Below, in pieces: positions 31,515-36,609 of a DNA stretch of 36,609 nt (positions are counted from its first letter, which is position 1; each line of letters opens with the position of its first letter). Under the pieces are notes generated by a model. That model saw nothing but the letters and a program-made list of their open reading frames with translations, had not been told where the DNA came from and searched no databases. Source of the DNA: Sphaerosporella brunnea (Eukaryota; Ascomycota; Pezizomycetes; Pezizales; Pyronemataceae); NCBI GenBank assembly GCA_008704415.1, contig VXIS01000410.1:1-36609 (forward strand), read 5' to 3'. The position numbers were made by a program, and so were the translations under genes.

Positions 31515-32126
31515 CTAGGAGTAGGTACACTCAGGCCAATCTTTCGGCCTCTTCTCCAAAGCCTCCATTACAAGCTCTGGGATTTTGCTCGTTCCCGTCC
31601 AACTACATCGTGTGTTAGCAAGTACCTGAAAAAGCAGCGGGCACTGGAAACTAATTACTCCAATTCTCGTAATTGTCTCATGGTCTTCATCACTTCCACC
31701 AGTTGCCTTAGCTCCTCTCGGCACCGGATCGCCCACTTCGATGCTAGGCTTAGGAAGAACCCAGATATTCCGAACCTGACTGGCTATCTCGGGGTGTTCG
31801 TCCAGGTATTCCAGCAGTTTCAAAGACTTCTTGCAATCGCCTGGTTTCAGCTCGAGAACAATGCTCCGGCAGTTGAATGGAACCGCGAAACCGCGGAGGT
31901 GCTTGTTCACTATCGAGAGGGCTTTGAAGTTTTCCTTTCGAAGCGCCATCAACATACAACGAAGTCCACAGCTAAGCGGCAAGTTAGTATACGTAATCAT
32001 GATCGATCATTTTACGCTTGACAGTGACGGCGGCGTCTTCGCAGGTGAGCTGGAAAAAGGCTGGCAAGCTTCTTCAAGGACTGTGCTTAGTAGCTCTGGA
32101 GCCAATTTATCGAGGTAGGAAGTCAT
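31515..32126 (-). CDS. Short F-box protein, possibly truncated
   Basis: The N-terminus MTSYLDKLAPELLSTVLEEA is an F-box start (L-P-x-E-L-L-x-x-I-L-x-E). After a putative 81-nt intron (31935-32015; it contains a perfect TACTAAC branch site) the frame continues ENFKALSIVNKHLRGFAVPF, then SIVLELKPG and LLEYLDEHPEIASQVRNIWV, a run typical of fungal F-box/LRR-like proteins. The two exons are in the same frame only if the acceptor is the AG before GAAAAC; an AG nearer the branch site (about 14 nt away) would shift frame. Total length is only about 176 residues, against 300 or more usually, and the last 60 residues look unlike the family. Gene decay or a missing 3' exon is likely. Confidence 0.5.
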
Positions 32127-33109
32127 GGTTTGTGCGCTGGCAATTGTTGTCTGAGGGTATGGTGAGCTCTTTTTATGTTGTCGGTTGTGCGACAGCCGCC
32201 GCAAGCGTGCGTCCCTGACTCATGCGCTTGTCGCTTAAATAGGACCTGGGGGTTAAACTCCAAACGCGAGTATTAAGGACCCCAGGTTGCGAAGGTGCTG
32301 GCTTAAAACGACGCGCACTATACCGGATCTGATCGACTGGGTACGGCCGTAGGTGTTGTGGCGGGCGTTGTGGTGCTCAAGATGCTGATTTTCCCAAACT
32401 CCTTTCCAATTGAGATCTAAATGGCCGCATTTTGGCCGGTCACAATTTATTTCGCCGTTGTGGAAAACTTTTATTGGGGGTATTTGGGTGAAAGTTTGGG
32501 TGTTTCGGCCACCAAAGTGGCTGAACGCCATTTCTACAGTCGAGAGGATAAATGTTTTTTTTTTAAGGCGAGACGTTTTTGAAGACGTCTTCGAGGCATC
32601 TTAAATAGCTGCCATGACAGCAACCCGGTAGCAGGCAGCGAGACTTGGAGCACAATACACACCTACTGGACCCGGTCATGATAGTGTTTACTACCGGATA
32701 TCCTTTTTGTAACGACAATTTTTCTAAAAAACCCATTAAATCACCCTTTCTTCTTGCCTGAGCACGATATAATAGTGATATAGGCTTTACTGTCTGGGGA
32801 GAAGCCACATAGTCATACCTATGATGATTGTCAAAAACGTCCTTGCTAAGAACCCGTTCGGGGCAACCGGTTTTTTGAGATTGAAGGTTGGAGTCAATAT
32901 TCGGTCAAGGCATCCAACCAAAATCGTGGTTTTGCGACCTGGGTAATGCTGCAAAATGTGTTCTGCCCTATAGATATAACTCCAGCCTGAACCGAAATTA
33001 CTTTTGTGGGTGAGGTTGCGCGAATATACTGGAGATCTATCTCAAAATCCTGGCCCCAGCAGTTTTTTCAATATCGCAATATTCACAGTCATACCTGCAT
33101 TTTGAAAGT
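32127..33109. other. AT-rich intergenic region, no gene seen
   Basis: No recognisable coding sequence. A 92-codon minus-strand frame at 32253-32531 has no known motif. The upstream side nearest 32127 would be the promoter of the short F-box gene. Confidence 0.45.
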
Positions 33110-34235
33110 TCAATATTGTGTGCTACCAAACAGGTTCGATGTTGAAGTATGTAAGCAGAATAGATGAGATAAGATAAGACAGGCTTGGCAGTGAAGCAAA
33201 CCAGAAGCTCTGCAGCTTCCTGTTTGCGGTCGTTTTGCCATAATATCTCTGCAAGGTAGGCGTTGCTGGTCAGGGTGTGAGGGTGGTCGGGTCCGGGAAC
33301 ACTCTTCCACCCATAAACACAGGTGTTGGGCGTCCTTCTGCCACTGGGTAGCTAGATGATGATATCTGTCTGCAAGGTTGGCCATGTATCGGGATGTTCT
33401 TCCCCAAGGGTTCTTCTTCAAGCCTCCATAACCTGCTTTTCCAATACCTCGGCCTCTTCCCACCGTTTCGCAGAGTGGTATGAAAGGGTAATGCTGAGCA
33501 AGGTCTTTTGGTGGTCATCGCCGAGCACTCGTTTCCTCGCTTCCATGGCCCGAATCTCCAGAGTTTCGGCTTCGTTGGACCGCCCACCTTGTTTGCGATA
33601 TGTAGATGCGAAGTTTGCCATAAGTTTTCCGAGAACCGAAAGTGACTGAATCATTATCGCCCTCAGGACCCGGACCACTGGATGCAAATTCCCGAGTGGC
33701 TTCCATGTTCGTTATCTCTTTCTGGTAATGGGGTACGGATTCTTGCAACGTCTTACGTTCCGCGTAGCGTATCGATATATCCAAGAAGTCGAAGTTCTGG
33801 CTGGCTCGTGCGTGCAATATTTTACTTTTGAAGGTTGTTGGGAAAGTATCTCAGAGGTAATGAACCTCCGTGTCCAATGCATTCATTTCTCTGCCGGCTC
33901 GTTCGACCAGCGTGAAGCCGCGGAATTGTCGAGGCCTACTCCAAAACCCATTCTGCGGCAAAATGCCAGCTGGAAAGTGGCTTTTGATTGGCATTCCGGG
34001 CAGGCTTCGTCCCCGCCATTTTTGGGATCTGATGCTCTGGCTTCGAGGGCCGTTGTCACCATTCTCCGTAATTGATTATCGAAATAAGGCAGCGTCAGCC
34101 ACCTGATACAAGGTTAGCTTTCTATCATTTTCATACCATGGATATACTCACGCATAAATCTGCGTAGACAGCAGCGTCAACACCGATAATTTGAATCGGT
34201 TCGAGCTGGATAGCGTCGACAGAAGTTCCCCAACT
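33110..34235 (-). pseudogene. Decayed Sel1/TPR repeat protein gene
   Basis: Read right to left. 34152-34235 encodes VGELLSTLSSSNRFKLSVLT; a good intron (34103-34151, GTGAGT...GCTAAC...CAG) joins it to WLTLPYFDNQLRRMVTTALE, then ATFQLAFCRRMGFGV, a Sel1-like unit (A-x-F-Q-L-A-x-C-Y-x-x-G-F-G-V). A TGA follows soon after SNEPAEK. Next comes SIRYAERKTLQESVPHYQKE, then kinesin-light-chain-type TPRs: MANFASTYRKQGG, EAETLEIRAMEARKRVLGDD and WEEAEVLEKQVMEA. Another frame then carries a worn repeat, MANLADRYHHLA. At least two frame changes and one stop interrupt it. Fungal signalling proteins of the kinase or NLR type often pair Sel1/TPR modules; no kinase or NB-ARC part is seen here. Confidence 0.6.
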
Positions 34236-35052
34236 TCTTTACGTTATCACAGTGTAACTGAAATAGGTTCCAAGAAATTACGAGAGGTACGATAATAAGT
34301 CACTCGTGCGAGAGTCTGCCTTGTTGAAACGATCTTATTGACCTTTTCAGGTCTTCGCTTAGCTCGACTTCGCCGCCCAGCATCCCTTGTTCTGAGAATT
34401 TCCAAGCATGAAGTCGTTCTTGTTCCGTTGCATTTTGGAGTTAACATTTTCTCCGAACCGTTTCCAAAATAGAGCGTACAAGCAACTCATGCCAAACGAG
34501 TACCGTAGAGATTCGGTACTAAGGCAATGTGGCAAAGTCACTGCGCTCTGTGGATAAGTCACTCAGCCTCATGGCAAAGTCACTTAGCCACATTGCCTTA
34601 GTACCGAATCTCTACGGTACACGTCGGTCCTTTTTGCGTCCCTTAAGGTAAAAATCGGATTAACACCTCGGTTTCAGGGGCATTCCAAGAACGTGGAATC
34701 AGAACAGTATCATCGTCTGTTAGACAAAAGCGGGAATAGCCGAAGTCAATCCGCTTTGCGGCATGGGGCTGAACCGCTCTAATGCCAGCCTAGCCCGTTG
34801 CCTGGTCGGCACGGGATTCGGAGATCCACACCTAACCCATAGCGCACGAACCCCAACCCAGACCGCTCGCTACCCGGCCTGACAACCCCACAATTTCACG
34901 TGCGACGCGCTTAACTCACCTTGCCTCACCGTTTCCAGAACGTTCTAACCTCACCTAGCCGGCGGTCTTTAAACCCGCAAATCGTCACCAACACCGCCAT
35001 CCATCAGACCCTCAATCACCCCTCCATCCCCCGCATAACAAAACACAGCATA
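34236..35052. other. Intergenic region upstream of CHORD gene
   Basis: It contains the palindromic element at 34500-34620 and, nearest 35052, the CHORD-gene promoter. That part is C-rich, with CCAACCC/CTAACC-like runs near 34830-34960. No coding sequence is supported. Confidence 0.5.
34500..34620. mobile_element. Perfect palindromic MITE-like element
   Basis: The arms 34500-34533 and 34587-34620 are exact inverted copies over 34 nt (outer end GTACCGTAGAGATTCGGTAC). Each arm also holds its own small inverted repeat, GTACCG...CGGTAC. The 53-nt interior repeats AAGTCACT three times (near 34535, 34556 and 34577). It is non-coding, 121 bp long. Terminal inverted repeats without coding sequence suit a MITE or a very recent foldback insertion; ACG occurs on both sides (34496-34498 and 34621-34623) but the target duplication is not certain. 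A transcript would fold into a strong hairpin. Confidence 0.7.
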
Positions 35053-36126
35053 ATGGCCACCACCACCGAAGCCCCCGTCGAGCAAAAGTGCACCCACAAG
35101 GGCTGCGAAAGGACCTTCACCGACCCGAACGAGATCTGCTACTACCACCCCGGCGCGCCGATCTTCCACGAGGGGCAGAAAGGTGCTCCTCTCTTCCGTT
35201 ATCACCCTCCGCGACCCCGCTAACCCACCCCAGGTTGGCAATGCTGCAAACAGCGAGTCCTTACCTTTGACGAGTTCCTTGCGATCCCGCCATGCACCGA
35301 AGGCCGCCACGACACATCTGCGGCAGTTCTAGCGCCCGTGCAAACCTCCGGCCTCAACCTCGGCCCCAACGAAGTCCCCGTGCCCTCTTCCTCCTTCGGC
35401 GGCGTCGAGTCCTACGGTCTCGCGTCCAAGCCTTTGCCCAAGGTCTCTACCGCCCCTCCTCCCAAGGTCGAAAAGGTCGAGAAGCCGCTGGAACAAGATC
35501 CTGTGGGAGTCACTGTCCAGAAGGGCGCAAAGTGCAAGCGTTTAGGCTGCAGAGCCGAGTTCCCCGGAGGCGAGAGACCCCAGCACGAGAAATGCGTGTT
35601 CCATCCCGGAGTACCGATATTCCACGAGGGGAGCAAGGGGTATTCATGTTGTAAGCGGCGGGTGCTGGAGTTTGAGGAGTTTTTGAAGATCAAGGGGTGC
35701 GCTGAGAACAGGCATCTTTATGTTGGAGAGCCGAAGCAGGGGGAGGAACTTGTCACCTCTTGCAGAAGCGACTTCTACCAGACTTGGGGTAACGTCATTG
35801 TTAGCCTGTTTGCTAAGAAGGTGGATAAGGACACAGCGGTGATCAAGTTTGCGGAAAAGGAAATTGAGGTGGATGTTAAGATGGATGGTGGGAAGAGGTT
35901 CAAGCAGGTTTATCCGCTTTATGGCCCCATTGACCCCGAGAAATCGACGTTCAAGGTTATGGGAACCAAAGTCGAGATGAACCTTAAGAAAGGTATTCCT
36001 CTGACTCCCTTCAACACATACGGTACTGACATCATAATCACAGCCGATACCACCAGCTGGCCTACTCTCCGCAGCGACGAGGTCACCGGGGAAATCATAC
36101 AGATTGGAAAGCCTGCAACTGCTTAA
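35053..36126 (+). CDS. CHORD and CS domain cochaperone (CHORDC1/Chp1-like)
   Basis: Zinc-binding Hsp90 cochaperone related to animal CHORDC1/melusin; plant RAR1 shares the CHORD modules and works with Sgt1 and Hsp90 in assembling NLR receptors. One intron (35183-35233) gives 340 residues. CHORD1 spans about 12-69: [40 protein letters not shown]. The splice falls inside it and restores KGWQCCK. CHORD2 spans about 155-214 with the same plan (CKRLGC, CVFHPGVPIFHEGSKGYSCC, FEEF, CAENRH). All zinc Cys/His positions I can check are present. A CS (p23-like) domain follows at about 225-325 (DFYQTWGNVIVSLFAKKVDK ... MGTKVEMNLKK). The Pro/Lys linker between the CHORDs is variable. ATG 35053 is followed at once by a short acidic leader. 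Gene identity is firm; the client proteins are not known. Confidence 0.93.
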
Positions 36127-36609
36127 TTCATACATCCATTTCCCTTTGCAACCTTTCATTCTTTTCTTGGCCATCACAGATCTTTGTTACTTTTGTTTTC
36201 CAACTACCTATACAGAGAGGGATGGATAGGGGTGGGCGGCGTGGGGCGTGCGTGTGTTTTACTGTACTGGCGTTAGAGAGCGTGTGACTTTGTGGGCAAA
36301 AGTGGTGGGTGCAGACGCGTGGGGCGTGGGGCGTGGGCCAAATACACCTTTTTTTTTTCTTTGGTTACTGTTTTTCCTCGGCCGTGCTGCACCATTTCCG
36401 CCTGCTGAACAAAAGCGGCGGTCGAGGATACCGAGTATGACTCTGAGCGAAGGCCCTCCCCCGCCCCCACACAATTCGACAGGTGCCTGTCGCTCATTGC
36501 TTGACAGCAAAGATGCAGGCACATCATTGTTATCAACCTCCATCCAATCCGTCCGCCTAATAGTGGCTACAATGAGTAGAACACCACTACCACCACGCCA
36601 ACACCAACA
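36127..36609. other. 3' flank of CHORD gene to window end
   Basis: It should contain the 3' UTR. A direct repeat GTGGGGCGTG occurs at about 36240-36250 and twice near 36320-36335, and a T run lies at 36350-36358. No coding sequence is supported. Confidence 0.5.

Overview
The window reads as nuclear DNA of a filamentous ascomycete (Pezizomycotina). The genes are split by short GT-AG introns of about 50-80 nt, several with CTAAC/TACTAAC-like branch sites. The families are typically fungal: secreted short tyrosinase, very large F-box protein, Pos5-type NAD(H) kinase, wax-synthase-type acyltransferase, MARVEL protein and CHORD/CS cochaperone. The relics of a P-loop (Crinkler-like) protein, a Sel1/TPR protein and a Gypsy element would fit a Pezizomycetes-like genome (truffle or morel relatives), but that placement is only an inference.

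Layout. 1-644: truncated P-loop protein (-) at the window edge. 1671-3099: four-exon secreted tyrosinase (-). 6362-11282: eight-exon, 1503-residue F-box protein (-). 11283-16089: nearly 5 kb with no gene I can support, but with a MITE-like inverted-repeat element at 15725-15870. 16090-17539: mitochondrial-type NAD(H) kinase (+), followed in tandem by a multi-pass acyltransferase (17863-19365, +). 20091-21776: Ser-rich coiled-coil protein (-), convergent with the acyltransferase. 23115-24095: lipid-droplet-type serine hydrolase (-). 27321-28398: MARVEL-domain membrane protein (+). 29113-34620: a degenerate zone with a Gypsy chromodomain remnant, a frameshifted deaminase-like gene, a short F-box gene, a broken Sel1/TPR gene and a perfect palindromic element. 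35053-36126: a conserved CHORD-CS cochaperone gene (+).

How they relate. Intact conserved genes alternate with accessory or decayed ones. I see no co-transcribed pathway cluster. The closest link is the NAD(H) kinase and acyltransferase pair: same strand, 323 bp apart. The lipid hydrolase and acyltransferase are both lipid-related but are separated by an unrelated gene. No tRNA, rRNA or CRISPR was recognised. The gene models for the tyrosinase, large F-box protein, NAD(H) kinase, MARVEL protein and CHORD protein were assembled by hand, and the exon lengths of each sum to a whole number of codons. I found no convincing wholly new system; the best leads are the decayed deaminase-like gene beside the Gypsy relic, the two inverted-repeat elements and the dispersed repeat pair.
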